Source of the DNA: DASYTH01 sp036002505
Lineage (GTDB): Bacteria; Actinomycetota; Actinomycetes; Mycobacteriales; Pseudonocardiaceae
Length of the DNA: 64,000 bases
NCBI RefSeq assembly: GCF_036002505.1
Contig: NZ_DASYTH010000223.1
Coordinates: 11,878 to 75,877 of the forward strand
Direction of reading: 5' to 3'
The notes beneath the pieces were generated by a model, which saw nothing but the letters and a program-made list of their open reading frames with translations, was not told the DNA's origin and made no database searches. Position 1 is the first letter of the stretch. Each line of letters starts with the position of its first letter. Positions 32,325 to 40,935 of this stretch are shown here, piece by piece. The translations under genes were made by a program, and so were the position numbers.

Positions 32325-34784
32325 ATGAAGCGAGGGCGATCGCTCGTGCTGTTCGGGCTCACCGCACTGGCCGCTGGCCTCACGCAGGCCGCGCCCGCCA
32401 CCGCCGGCGGGGTGTCCCCCGCCGCGGCCACCCGCTACGAGGCGGAGAGCGGCACCTGCCAGGGGACCATCGACGCCAATCACACCGGGTTCTCCGGCAC
32501 CGGGTTCTGCAACCTCACCAACGCCACCGGTAGCTTCGCCGAGCTCACGGTGAACGCGGCCGGCGCCGGCAACGCCACGGTGGCCATCCGGTACGCCAAC
32601 GGCACGACCACCGACCGGCCGATGGACCTCGCGGTGAACGGCACGACCCACGCCACGGCGGTGTCCTACGCCAGCACCGGCACCTGGGACGACTGGCAGT
32701 CCAGGACGTTCACGGTTCCGGTCAACGCCGGCACGAACCTGGTGCGGTTCACCTCCACCACGGCGAACGGCGGACCCAACATCGACTTCATCGACGTCGA
32801 CTCGGCCGCCGCGTTCACCGACCTGCAGGCCGAGGACGCGACGATCACCCAAGGCGTGGTGGAGTCCAACCACACCGGCTTCACCGGGACCGGCTTCGTC
32901 AACTACGACAACGTCACCGGCAGCGCTGTCGAGTTCGCCAACGTCAGCGCCGCCGCGGCCGGCCCGGCCAGCCTGACGTTCCGGTTCGCCAACGGCACTA
33001 CGACCGACCGGCCGATGCGGATCACCGTCAACGGCACCGACATCGCCGCGGCGCAGAGTTTCCCCGGCACCGGGAACTGGGACACCTGGCAGGAGATCGC
33101 GCTCAACGCGACGTTGCGGGCCGGCACCAACACGGTTCGGACCACCGCGACCACCGCGAACGGCGGGCCCAACCTCGACCGGCTCCGGGTCGGCGCTCCC
33201 GCGGACACCATCCGGCCGACCGCGCCCGGCCAACCGTCCTGCTCCGACGTCGGCTTCGACGCGCTGACGCTGGACTTCCCCGGCTCGACCGACAACGTCG
33301 GCGTGGTGGCCTACGACGTCTTCAACCTCGGTCAGAAGATCTTCGAGGCGCCCAACCCGCCGGGGCCGCCGGTCCGGGTCACCGGCCTGTCCCCGAACAC
33401 CCGCTACCAGATCTCGGTGTTTGCCCGCGACGCCGCCGGCCTCGAGTCGGACACCAGCCCCGAGGTGGTCTGCACCACCACCGCCGATCCGGGTGACCCG
33501 ACGCCGCCGACCACCCCCGGCGCACCGACCGTGACCAACGTCGGACAGACCAGCGCGACGCTCACGTGGGCGGCGTCCACCGACAACCGCGGCGTCGTCC
33601 GCTACGACATCCGGCTGGAGAGCAACAACTCGGTGCTCGACTCGGTGACCGGCAACCCGCCGCCCGCCACACGGAACACCACGGTGCTCGCCTGCGGCAC
33701 GACGTACACGATCCACATCGTGGCCAAGGACGCCGCCGGCAACACGTCCGCGAAGAGCACCCCGCCGGTCACGTTCAGCACGGCCGCCTGCGGTGGTGGC
33801 AACAACCCGGGCACACCGGCCGCGGTGAGCACCGGCTGGTCCATCCCGTGGGACCTGTCCTGGTCGCCCGACGGCACATTCGCCCTGGTGACCGAGCGCG
33901 ACACGTTCCAGGTCTTCAAGATCAACAAGAACGGCAGCGGCAAGACGATGGTCGGCACCGTGCCGAACAGCCAGACCACCGACGGCGAGGGCGGTCTGAT
34001 GGGCGTGGCGTTCTCCCTGACCTGGAACGGCACATCCGACCAGGACGTGTTCTTCATGCACACCTCCTCGGAGGGCAACCGGGTGGCGAAGATGACCTTC
34101 AACGGCACCGCGCTGTCCGGCTACACCTCGATCCTCACCGGCATCCGCAAGAGCCGCTTCCACAACGGCGGGCGGATCCGGTTCGGCCCGGACGGCTTCC
34201 TCTACGTGGCCACCGGCGACTCCCAGCAGAGCAACCTCGCCCAGGACCCGAACTCGCTCAACGGCAAGATCCTCCGGATCACCAAGACCGGCGCCGCCGC
34301 ATCCGGCAACCCGTTCGGCACCAGGGTCTGGACCCTCGGCCACCGCAACATCCAGGGCCTGGCCTGGGACGCGCAGAACCGTCTCTGGGAGTCCGAGCTC
34401 GGCAACTCCGCCTTCGACGAACTGAACCTGATCGTGGCCGGCCGCAACTACGGATGGCCGACCTGCGAAGGCACCTGCAACGTCTCCGGCATGACCAACC
34501 CCAAACGCACCTGGACCCCGGCCGAAGCCTCCCCCAGCGGCCTCGCCTTCGCCAACGGCGCCCTCTTCATGGCCGCCCTCCGCGGCCAGCGGCTCTGGCG
34601 GATCGTCCTCAACGGCGAGAACGTCTCCTCGGTGACCCAGCACTTCAACGGCACCTTCGGCCGGCTCCGGCTGGTGGTCAAGGTGCCGGGCGAGAACGCC
34701 ATCTGGTTCGGCACCACGAACGCCGACAACAACGGCAGCGGCGGCCCCGGCTCCGATCGGATTCTCCGCTCCAACCTCACATAA
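32325..34784 (+). CDS. Secreted CBM/FN3/PQQ-type sugar dehydrogenase (Gdh-like) protein
   Basis: An 819-residue exported protein. A signal peptide (KRGRSLVLFGLTALAAGLTQ) is followed by two carbohydrate-binding modules of CBM6/CBM35 type (about 38-140 and 155-275; each has a repeated RYANGTTTDRPM or RFANGTTTDRPM and DFIDVD or LDRLRV end). Two fibronectin type III domains come next (about 285-385 and 395-490). The C-terminal half is a six-bladed GDH/glucose-sorbosone dehydrogenase propeller, with HNGGRIRFGPDGFLYVATGD containing the catalytic His, and GHRNIQGLAWD. It probably binds a polysaccharide and oxidises aldoses outside the cell with PQQ, though I cannot confirm PQQ residues. ATG 32325 has GAGGAG upstream. 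Confidence 0.9.
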   Translation: MKRGRSLVLFGLTALAAGLTQAAPATAGGVSPAAATRYEAESGTCQGTIDANHTGFSGTGFCNLTNATGSFAELTVNAAGAGNATVAIRYANGTTTDRPMDLAVNGTTHATAVSYASTGTWDDWQSRTFTVPVNAGTNLVRFTSTTANGGPNIDFIDVDSAAAFTDLQAEDATITQGVVESNHTGFTGTGFVNYDNVTGSAVEFANVSAAAAGPASLTFRFANGTTTDRPMRITVNGTDIAAAQSFPGTGNWDTWQEIALNATLRAGTNTVRTTATTANGGPNLDRLRVGAPADTIRPTAPGQPSCSDVGFDALTLDFPGSTDNVGVVAYDVFNLGQKIFEAPNPPGPPVRVTGLSPNTRYQISVFARDAAGLESDTSPEVVCTTTADPGDPTPPTTPGAPTVTNVGQTSATLTWAASTDNRGVVRYDIRLESNNSVLDSVTGNPPPATRNTTVLACGTTYTIHIVAKDAAGNTSAKSTPPVTFSTAACGGGNNPGTPAAVSTGWSIPWDLSWSPDGTFALVTERDTFQVFKINKNGSGKTMVGTVPNSQTTDGEGGLMGVAFSLTWNGTSDQDVFFMHTSSEGNRVAKMTFNGTALSGYTSILTGIRKSRFHNGGRIRFGPDGFLYVATGDSQQSNLAQDPNSLNGKILRITKTGAAASGNPFGTRVWTLGHRNIQGLAWDAQNRLWESELGNSAFDELNLIVAGRNYGWPTCEGTCNVSGMTNPKRTWTPAEASPSGLAFANGALFMAALRGQRLWRIVLNGENVSSVTQHFNGTFGRLRLVVKVPGENAIWFGTTNADNNGSGGPGSDRILRSNLT

Positions 34785-34978
34785 CATGAATTACCCTCAG
34801 TGCCGGGAGGGTGATGTATAGTGAACAGCGAGGGCGACAGAGACCCGGCCACCTCTTTACGAAACGAACTTTCCGGATCTGTCCGCGGAAATAGCGTAAC
34901 ACTTGACCGCCTGTCAAACGTCGCTGAGTAGTCTGGTAGGAATTCGCCAGCAGTCATTCGATCATGAAGGGTGATGGC

Positions 34979-35122
34979 ATGCGGCGGATTCGGAGAGCGA
35001 CGGTTGCGCTCATAGCCACCATCACGTTGTTGCTACTCCTCGGCTACTCGGCAAGTGCTTCCCAACATTGGGCTGGCTGTCCGGAGGCTTCTCAGTCGCA
35101 GTTCGATGACGGCTCGCCATAA
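34979..35122 (+). CDS. Putative small secreted peptide
   Basis: A 47-residue ORF whose first 27 residues are an excellent signal peptide: basic RRIRR, hydrophobic TVALIATITLLLLLG, and ASA before a predicted cut. The mature part would be about 20 residues, acidic and Ser/Gln-rich with one Cys (HWAGCPEASQSQFDDGSP). GGGTGA lies 5 nt before ATG 34979, and a TTGACC box is near 34903. It could be the truncated start of a larger secreted protein. No homolog is recalled. Confidence 0.5.
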   Translation: MRRIRRATVALIATITLLLLLGYSASASQHWAGCPEASQSQFDDGSP

Positions 35123-35176
35123 GTCTGTTGGAGGCGATCCAATTTCGCTGGATCTCGTAGGCGGCCAGTGGCGCAG

Positions 35177-35218
35177 GGCCAGGTGGCACGTGCCGGCTCG
35201 ACACCGTGCCACCTGGCC
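35177..35218. terminator. Strong hairpin between the secreted peptide and toxin-like genes
   Basis: GGCCAGGTGGCACG and CGTGCCACCTGGCC form a perfect 14-bp stem around a 14-nt loop, 55 bp after the small-peptide stop and 53 bp before the next ORF. There is no T-run, as usual in high-GC actinomycetes. Confidence 0.6.
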
Positions 35219-35270
35219 TGCGGAAGGTTGCGCAGGCGATTCGCGACACGATGTTCACACAATGTGACAC

Positions 35271-35580
35271 ATGACGAGTGAGCTGTGGTGGGACGACGAC
35301 GGCGTCACCTACATCACTCGACGCTTCGAGCGCTACCCCGGAGCAAGGGGGCATCGAGCCCGCTTGGACGCTCGACCCGGCGGTCGACCCGCATCGGATA
35401 GTCCGCGAGCCTGACCCGAGAAGCTGGTCGGCCACACGCGGATCATCGGGTACTCGTCAAGTGCCGGGGTTCGTTCTTACCGTGATCGTTGATCCGGAGG
35501 ACAACTCCGGGGTCACCGCATGGAAGACCCGCGGAGCGGACCTGCGCGACTACCTCGAAGGTAAGGAGGCACCGCTATGA
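35271..35580 (+). pseudogene. Decayed toxin-like gene with multiple frameshifts
   Basis: Reading all three frames in turn gives one protein: TSELWWDDDGVTYITRRFER (frame of ATG 35271), then GIEPAWTLDPAVDPHRIV, then LVGHTRIIGYSSSAG, then FVLTVIVDPEDNSGVTAWKT to the stop at 35580. Each change of frame is needed to keep the sequence sensible, so at least three indels have occurred. The pattern recalls a family of about 100-residue actinomycete proteins encoded before ribbon-helix-helix genes, probably toxins. It ends in an ATGA overlap with the next gene. Confidence 0.65.
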
Positions 35581-35882
35581 ACGATCCCGCCGCGGCCACT
35601 CGCCGAGCGCGGCATGCCGCCATCCGAGCCGAGGTCGCAGACGAGGAAACCGAGGCCGCCGAGAACGCGGCGGCGCTTGATGTGTCGCTCCATCTTCGGA
35701 TCAGTCAGTCTCTTGATACCGAACTACGCAAGCGTGCCGCCGCAGAACATATCCCCACCTCCGCGTTGGTCCGTCGGCTGCTCACGCAAGCCGTCCATCA
35801 GCGTGACACTGGCGCGCTCACGGCCGCAGAGGTCGAGGAGATCGCGCGGCGGGTTGCCCGTGAAGAGCTTCAACGTGGATAG
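35577..35882 (+). CDS. Ribbon-helix-helix (CopG-like) antitoxin-type protein
   Basis: A 101-residue DNA-binding protein. The centre carries a ribbon-helix-helix motif: LHLRISQSLDTELRKRAAAE then IPTSALVRRLLTQAV. The N-terminus is acidic and helical (AEVADEETEAAENAAAL) and the C-terminus is helical (EEIARRVAREELQRG). It follows the broken gene with an ATGA overlap, and would be the antitoxin and autorepressor of a toxin-antitoxin operon whose toxin has been lost. Confidence 0.82.
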   Translation: MNDPAAATRRARHAAIRAEVADEETEAAENAAALDVSLHLRISQSLDTELRKRAAAEHIPTSALVRRLLTQAVHQRDTGALTAAEVEEIARRVAREELQRG

Positions 35883-35966
35883 TCCAATCGTATGCGGTCC
35901 GAGCACCGTTGGGTGACGATGTTCGGACGTCAAGATCGTGAGCGGAGAGGAAGCCAACCAGGGGTT

Positions 35967-38009
35967 CTAACCGGGCAGAGGGTCCAGCCCGAGTTCGGTG
36001 ACGAAGAAGGTTAGTTCTTCGTGTTCACGGTCGCGCATCTGTTGGGGTGTCATGCGGGTGTTGTGGCCGCAGTCGCGAATTCGGAGCAGGATCGGGTGGG
36101 GTGCGGAGGTGGCGTGCTGGAGTCGGGCGGCCAGCTTCATGCCGTGCCAGGAGGGGCAGAAGGGATCTCGGAGGGCGCAATCGAGGAGGACCGCGGGGTA
36201 GGCGACGCCGTCCTGGACCCGGTGGTAGGGCGAGTAGCGGTGGAGCGCCGCGGCGTCCCGAGGGCGGTCGGGGTCGCCCAGGTCGGGGCGGATGATCGCG
36301 GTCATGGTGTCGCCGTCCTGGCGGCAGCGGAGCAGGTCGGCGATCGGGAGCATGGGGACGGCGGCGCGGAACAGGTCGGGGCGTTGGGTGATCGCGGCGA
36401 GGGCGGGCAGGGAACCGGCGGAGGTGCCGAAGATGCCCAGGCGGTCGGATGCGGTGAGACCGTGCGCGATGAGGTCTTCGGCGATCGTGTGGACGTCGTC
36501 GAAGGTGGTTTGCTTGGTGGACAGGCGGGCGGCGTGCCACCAGCGGGGGCCGAACTCGCCACCGCCGCGGGGGTGGGCGTGGACGTAGACGCCGCCGAGT
36601 TGTACCCAGGCGGCGGGGAGCGTGAACAGGTACGCCGGTGGCCAGGGGTTGGCGAGGGCTCCGTAAGCGCTCATCACCGTGGGCTGGGGCACTTCCAGGT
36701 CCACGTCCGCGCGGGCGAGGACGAGGTAGGGGATGGAGGTTCCGTCCTGGCTGTGGGCGGTGCGGTGGTGGACCACGACATCACCGGCGACGACCCTCGG
36801 CGGGGTGAGCTCCGCCAGCGAGCCGGTGGCCAGGTCAAAGCGGTACGCGGCGGGTGAGCGGGTCAACGAGGAGAACACGAACGTGCACTCCTCGGGTCCG
36901 GGTGCGACCAGGCTGCCGCGTTCCGGGCCCGGCCAGGCCAGCCCGTCGCCGGGGAGCGGGATCTCGCCGGGAGAACCGCCGTCCGGGTCGAGGAGGAGCA
37001 GCCGGAACGCGCCGGCGACGTGCTTGCCGATCACCAGCCGGTTTCCCACCGGAATGGCGTTGAGAAGCACGGCGCCGTCGGAGGGCGGCAGCAACTCGGT
37101 CCAGCGGGTCCGGTCGGTGGGTGCGTCCAGCGGGATGGACACCACCCGGCCGTTGGGGTGGAGGTCGGTGGCGACCGCGACGAAACGATCTTTTATCACG
37201 TTTCCCTTGTAGCTGCCGCGGACACCGCTGAGGAACGGCCGCCAGGGCTCACCCGCGGCGAGGTGCCGGATGAACAGCGGCCGCTGGTCGACGCCGTAGA
37301 CCAGCGCGTGACCGCTCTCCGGCGACATGACCACCCGCCAGGCCGGTGCGGCGCACTCCAGCTCCTGCCGCTGCGCCGGATTCGAGTCCAGGCGGCGCAG
37401 GTAGACACCGGGCGCCGAGGTCGCGGACTCGGGGACCACGTAGTAAAACCCGGTGCCGTCGGGCAACCAGGTCACGGTGCCGACTCCGTCATGGGGAAGC
37501 CCGTCGAGCAGGACCCGGCCCGTGTCCACGTCGATGACCCGCACCTGGACCGGCTCACCGCGCTCGGACACGCCGTAGGCCAGCGCCCGCCCGTCCCGGG
37601 TCGGCTCCCAGAACAGCAGCGCCGTCAGGGCATCCGCGTCGGTGCCCCGGTCGATGGCGTTCAGGTCCACGATCCGGTGACCGGGCCCGGTAGGCGTGTC
37701 GGCCACCTCCACCGCGGCCAGGCGAGCGTCGTCCGGCACCAGCTGGCGAAACCACCGGTCCCCGTGGCGCTCCGGGGCCCATTGCCACAACGCGTTGGCA
37801 TACAGGCGATCCACCGTGTCACGGCAGCGTTGCCATTCCGGTGCGGCACGCAGGTATCCGGTGGTGAACCGGTTCTGTGCCGACCGCCACGCGGCGACCT
37901 CGGGGGTGTCACCCTCCAACCACTGGTATGGATCCTTGAAGTCGATTCCACCGATCGAGTTGGGCTCGGGGCGCACGGCGGTGGCCGGGTAGCTCGGAAT
38001 GCCGGTCAC
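35967..38009 (-). CDS. lanP: Prolyl oligopeptidase family protease (probable lanthipeptide leader peptidase)
   Basis: A serine peptidase of about 680 residues in clan S9. The N-terminal seven-bladed propeller (from YPATAVRPEPNSIGGIDFKD, DPYQWLEG) guards an alpha/beta-hydrolase domain with the nucleophile GTSAGS, then CALRDPFC supplying Asp and CGHNTRM the catalytic His. It cuts after proline in short peptides. It lies 105 bp downstream of the lanthipeptide precursor gene, in the same direction. In flavipeptin biosynthesis a prolyl oligopeptidase (FlaP) removes the leader, and here the precursor has Pro22 before the Ser/Thr/Cys segment. GTG 38009 has AGGGAGG 9 nt upstream; ATG 38018 is possible but lies too close to it. 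Confidence 0.88.
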   Translation of the reverse strand: MTGIPSYPATAVRPEPNSIGGIDFKDPYQWLEGDTPEVAAWRSAQNRFTTGYLRAAPEWQRCRDTVDRLYANALWQWAPERHGDRWFRQLVPDDARLAAVEVADTPTGPGHRIVDLNAIDRGTDADALTALLFWEPTRDGRALAYGVSERGEPVQVRVIDVDTGRVLLDGLPHDGVGTVTWLPDGTGFYYVVPESATSAPGVYLRRLDSNPAQRQELECAAPAWRVVMSPESGHALVYGVDQRPLFIRHLAAGEPWRPFLSGVRGSYKGNVIKDRFVAVATDLHPNGRVVSIPLDAPTDRTRWTELLPPSDGAVLLNAIPVGNRLVIGKHVAGAFRLLLLDPDGGSPGEIPLPGDGLAWPGPERGSLVAPGPEECTFVFSSLTRSPAAYRFDLATGSLAELTPPRVVAGDVVVHHRTAHSQDGTSIPYLVLARADVDLEVPQPTVMSAYGALANPWPPAYLFTLPAAWVQLGGVYVHAHPRGGGEFGPRWWHAARLSTKQTTFDDVHTIAEDLIAHGLTASDRLGIFGTSAGSLPALAAITQRPDLFRAAVPMLPIADLLRCRQDGDTMTAIIRPDLGDPDRPRDAAALHRYSPYHRVQDGVAYPAVLLDCALRDPFCPSWHGMKLAARLQHATSAPHPILLRIRDCGHNTRMTPQQMRDREHEELTFFVTELGLDPLPG

Positions 38010-38036
38010 GAAAGCCATCCTCCCTACACTGGCGAC

Positions 38037-38071
38037 GGCGGCCGGTGGACGGATGCGGTCCACCGGCCGCC
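38037..38071. terminator. Intercistronic hairpin between lanA and lanP
   Basis: GGCGGCCGGTGGAC (38037-38050) and GTCCACCGGCCGCC (38058-38071) form a perfect 14-bp stem with a 7-nt loop. Standing between the precursor and protease genes it may act as a partial terminator or RNA-stabilising stem, giving more precursor than protease transcript. Confidence 0.7.
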
Positions 38072-38113
38072 GCTTTCGGAGTCAGTGGCTCGTCTCCCGA
38101 CGAACCGGCTGAA

Positions 38114-38230
38114 TCACAGGCAGTTCGGACCGTGCAGCGCCGAGATCGACGTCAGGACGGCCGACGGAGCGAAGGACGCCTGCTCCTCAGCCGGCTCCTC
38201 CAGCTCCTGTAGCTCGAGAATGAACTCCAC
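38114..38230 (-). CDS. lanA: Class III lanthipeptide precursor peptide
   Basis: A 38-residue ORF. GTG 38230 has AAGGAGGTGA 9 nt upstream. The leader contains ILELQELEE (residues 4-12), the conserved hydrophobic ILxLQ box that class III synthetases bind. After EEPAEEQASFAP the likely core is SAVLTSISALHGPNCL (23-38), with S23, T27, S28, S30 and a single C37 next to the last residue. Labionin rings normally use S-x2-S-x2-5-C; here the best fit is T27-x2-S30-x6-C37, so the ring would be larger or be a plain methyllanthionine. It sits 30 bp after the LanKC gene and before the protease gene. Confidence 0.88.
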   Translation of the reverse strand: MEFILELQELEEPAEEQASFAPSAVLTSISALHGPNCL

Positions 38231-38260
38231 GAAAGGTCACCTCCTTTCCACCGATCGCAC

Positions 38261-40828
38261 TCACCGGGCCACGGCGGGGCGCCGCGGTGGCCCGGAGACC
38301 CAAGGACCCAGCAGCGGCAGGGCGGGAACCGAGCCGGCGCGCACCGCGTGGGCAGCGAGCAGGACACCGGCCGTGCCCGTGGCCAGATCCATGGACAGGC
38401 GCAGGCACTGATCGCCGGGGAATACCGGCCGTCCCCGGTGCCGGACCGCGTGCCAGGACAGGCGGCTCAGGTGCGCCCTCGCCGCGCCCAGCAACCGTTG
38501 GTCACCGGTGCGCTCGTGCTCGACCGCCAGCGCCGCCATGAGCCCGGCGCGGCCGGTGAACAGACCGGGAAAGAGCACGAACTCGGTGTCGCACGCGGCC
38601 AGCAGCCGGCGCTGCACGGCGGACAGCTCCTCGTCCGGGCTGACCTGCAGATACTGGCCGAGTGCCACGGTGATGCCCGCGCTGCCGACCGCCAGGTACG
38701 GCATCAGCCGCTCCTGCTCGAGCACCTGCAGCGAGTTCCGCCCGCCGTCCCGGCAGTAGTCGAGATCCCGGCGCAGCGCCGTGACCGCCAGCTCGAGAAG
38801 GGCGTGATCGCCGGTGTCCCCGTGCAAGCGGAGGAACAGCAGCGCGGCACCGGAGAAGCCGTACATCAGGCCGGCGGCCCGCGGACGGTCCGGAGTGGAC
38901 TCACCGTCCCGCACGAGCTGGCCGAGCCGCTCGGCGATGCGCAACGCGTGCTCGCGCAGCGCCGGATGCGCGCCGTCCCGGGCGAAGTCCAGCAGGTTCA
39001 ACCCGGCGCCGGCCAACCCGCCGAACAAGCCGATGCCGCGCACCTCGATATCGAGCGCACGATCCAGGACGTTCAGCGCCTCCTCGTGCCGTCCCAGGAG
39101 ATCGAGAACCTGGGCGACGCCGGGTAACCCTTGGTACAGCCCGGCAGACGGCTGCCGCGCGCGCCGGGCCGCGCGGACCAACCAGTCCACGTGCTCCGGC
39201 CGTGGCGAGTGGCCGGTGGCCGCGAGGGCGTACAGCACGCCGGCCGCGCCGTAGGCCAGTCCCAGGCCGCCGTAGCGGAACTGGTAGACGTCGCCGGGAA
39301 ACAGCCGATCATCCCGGTTGGGGGTGGCGCTGGCGACGATGGCCTCCGCCACGGCCGGCAGCTCGTCCGTCCACTCGGGACAAGCCGGGTCCGGCGTGGT
39401 GGGTGGGCGGCCGAGGCACAGGTCGTCACGCAGGTGCCGGGCGAACGACTCGGGTACGGCGAACCGGTCCCGGATGATCCGTACGAACAGGTCCACCTTC
39501 CCCGGGTCGCGCGCGTGCACGGTCGGGGCGAACGTCAGGAACAGCCACAGCCGCACGCAGGCCAGCGCGTACCGGTCGATGTCGAAGCCGGAGCAGCCCT
39601 CCGGTGCGGCGAAGCCCGGCGCGCCGAGGCCCAGCCGGCGATTCTCGGTGACCGGGAAGGCCAACTCGAAGTCCACGAACGCCACCCGGCCGTCCGGGCG
39701 CACGATGATGTTGCCGGGATGGCAGTCACCGAAGACGACGCCCCGCTCGTGCATGGCGGCCAACGCGGCGGCCACCTTGCCGGAGATCTCCAACGCCCAG
39801 GCGACGTAGCCGGCGCCGTCCCGCTCGTCCAGTCCGAGCTCGGGGTAGCGCTCGCTGAGACAGGTGCGCAGCCCCTCGCCCTCGAGATATTCCTCGACCA
39901 GGAAATGGTGCTCCCAGCAGGTGAAGTAGTCCAACGGGGCCGGCACGACGTCCACATCGGACAATTGGCGGAGGGTGCGGTGCTCCCGGGCCAACCGGGC
40001 GACCGCGTCGTCGCCGTTCGCGTCGAGTCCGGCTCCGGGGCGTGCCTCCTTGAGGACCACCCGGCCACCGGTGCGGGTGTCCACCGCCAGGTACACCCCA
40101 CCCCCGTTGGAGAAGTGCAGCGGGTGCTCGATCCGGTAAGGGAACTCCGGTGGCCGTTCCCGGTTGGCCGCGGTGACCCGCTCGGCCAGGAAACCGGGAA
40201 CCGGCGCCCAGGCGGGCTTGTAGCCGCCGGGCCGGCGCACGTCGGGGACCAGCCGGCCGTCCGGAGCCGCCACGGCCAGAACCCGATCGCCGGTCTCGTC
40301 CAGGCAGTATCGCCCGGTGAAAGCGCCGTACCGGAGGTAGACCGGGCCGTCGCGCCAGCGCACGTCGCTGAGGATGTAGGGGCCGGGTTGCCCGACCAGC
40401 GCGTGGCCGAGGTCGGCGGTCGTGCGCTCCAACGCCTCGTCCCCGATCGGGTAGATCGTGCAGAACTTGCCGCTGGACGCGCGATCCGCGTACTTGGAGT
40501 TCAGCAGCAGCACGACGTCACGGCTGCGCAGGAACTTGAAGGCGATCTCGTGTTGAACGCAGAACTCCCATACCACGTTCAACACGTCGCCGGCCGTGTC
40601 CGGACCGGCCGAGACGTGCACCTTCCAACCCTGCTCGGGCAGGTGGACACCCGGCGGATGGTGCACGATCCACAGCCCTTCCACGAACCGCGTCCAGCCG
40701 GCGGGCAGCACCGCGGAACAATGTGGAAATCTACTTTCCGTGTCGTCGCGGCGATCCAAGGACTCGTAGAAATCCTGATCCGCAAGACAATGCAGCAGGT
40801 AAAAAGCCCGCACGTCCACGTAATTCAC
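38261..40828 (-). CDS. lanKC: Class III lanthionine synthetase LanKC
   Basis: An 855-residue trifunctional enzyme that phosphorylates Ser/Thr of the precursor, eliminates phosphate, and cyclises Cys onto the dehydro residues. The N-terminal lyase domain is clear (GWKVHVSAGPDTA, FKFLRSRDVVLLLNSKYADR, SSGKFCTIYP, GPYILSDVRW). The Ser/Thr kinase follows at about 230-500: VVLKEARPG (ATP Lys), VFGDCHPGNIIV (catalytic loop) and FVDFELA. The C-terminal LanC-like cyclase (YGGLGLAYGAAGVLYAL, GLFGGLAGAGLNLLD, LMYGFSGAALLFL) lacks the Cys-His-Gly zinc ligands, which separates class III from class IV. The start is GTG 40828. A sigma70-like promoter is 60 bp upstream. No transporter gene is adjacent. Confidence 0.95.
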   Translation of the reverse strand: MNYVDVRAFYLLHCLADQDFYESLDRRDDTESRFPHCSAVLPAGWTRFVEGLWIVHHPPGVHLPEQGWKVHVSAGPDTAGDVLNVVWEFCVQHEIAFKFLRSRDVVLLLNSKYADRASSGKFCTIYPIGDEALERTTADLGHALVGQPGPYILSDVRWRDGPVYLRYGAFTGRYCLDETGDRVLAVAAPDGRLVPDVRRPGGYKPAWAPVPGFLAERVTAANRERPPEFPYRIEHPLHFSNGGGVYLAVDTRTGGRVVLKEARPGAGLDANGDDAVARLAREHRTLRQLSDVDVVPAPLDYFTCWEHHFLVEEYLEGEGLRTCLSERYPELGLDERDGAGYVAWALEISGKVAAALAAMHERGVVFGDCHPGNIIVRPDGRVAFVDFELAFPVTENRRLGLGAPGFAAPEGCSGFDIDRYALACVRLWLFLTFAPTVHARDPGKVDLFVRIIRDRFAVPESFARHLRDDLCLGRPPTTPDPACPEWTDELPAVAEAIVASATPNRDDRLFPGDVYQFRYGGLGLAYGAAGVLYALAATGHSPRPEHVDWLVRAARRARQPSAGLYQGLPGVAQVLDLLGRHEEALNVLDRALDIEVRGIGLFGGLAGAGLNLLDFARDGAHPALREHALRIAERLGQLVRDGESTPDRPRAAGLMYGFSGAALLFLRLHGDTGDHALLELAVTALRRDLDYCRDGGRNSLQVLEQERLMPYLAVGSAGITVALGQYLQVSPDEELSAVQRRLLAACDTEFVLFPGLFTGRAGLMAALAVEHERTGDQRLLGAARAHLSRLSWHAVRHRGRPVFPGDQCLRLSMDLATGTAGVLLAAHAVRAGSVPALPLLGPWVSGPPRRPAVAR

Positions 40829-40889
40829 CCTCTCCCCGACACACGGTGAGGAGAACTGCTCGGCCTCCTATTGGGAGGACAGAACAACG

Positions 40890-40918
40890 ACCGTAGTTCG
40901 CCAATCCCACGCCGTCAA
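40890..40918 (-). promoter_or_regulatory. Sigma70-like promoter of the lanthipeptide operon
   Basis: On the minus strand TTGACG (40918-40913) and TACGGT (40895-40890) are separated by exactly 17 nt. The transcript would begin near 40883 and carry a 55-nt leader with a small CCTCC/GGAGG hairpin before the GTG at 40828. Confidence 0.65.
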
Positions 40919-40935
40919 CCATGGTTGCGCAATCA

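Noticed and set aside
38261..40828. Class IV (LanL) assignment for the synthetase
   Set aside because: The cyclase domain lacks the Cys, Cys-His zinc ligands that LanL keeps, and the lyase-kinase order and ILxLQ leader box fit class III.
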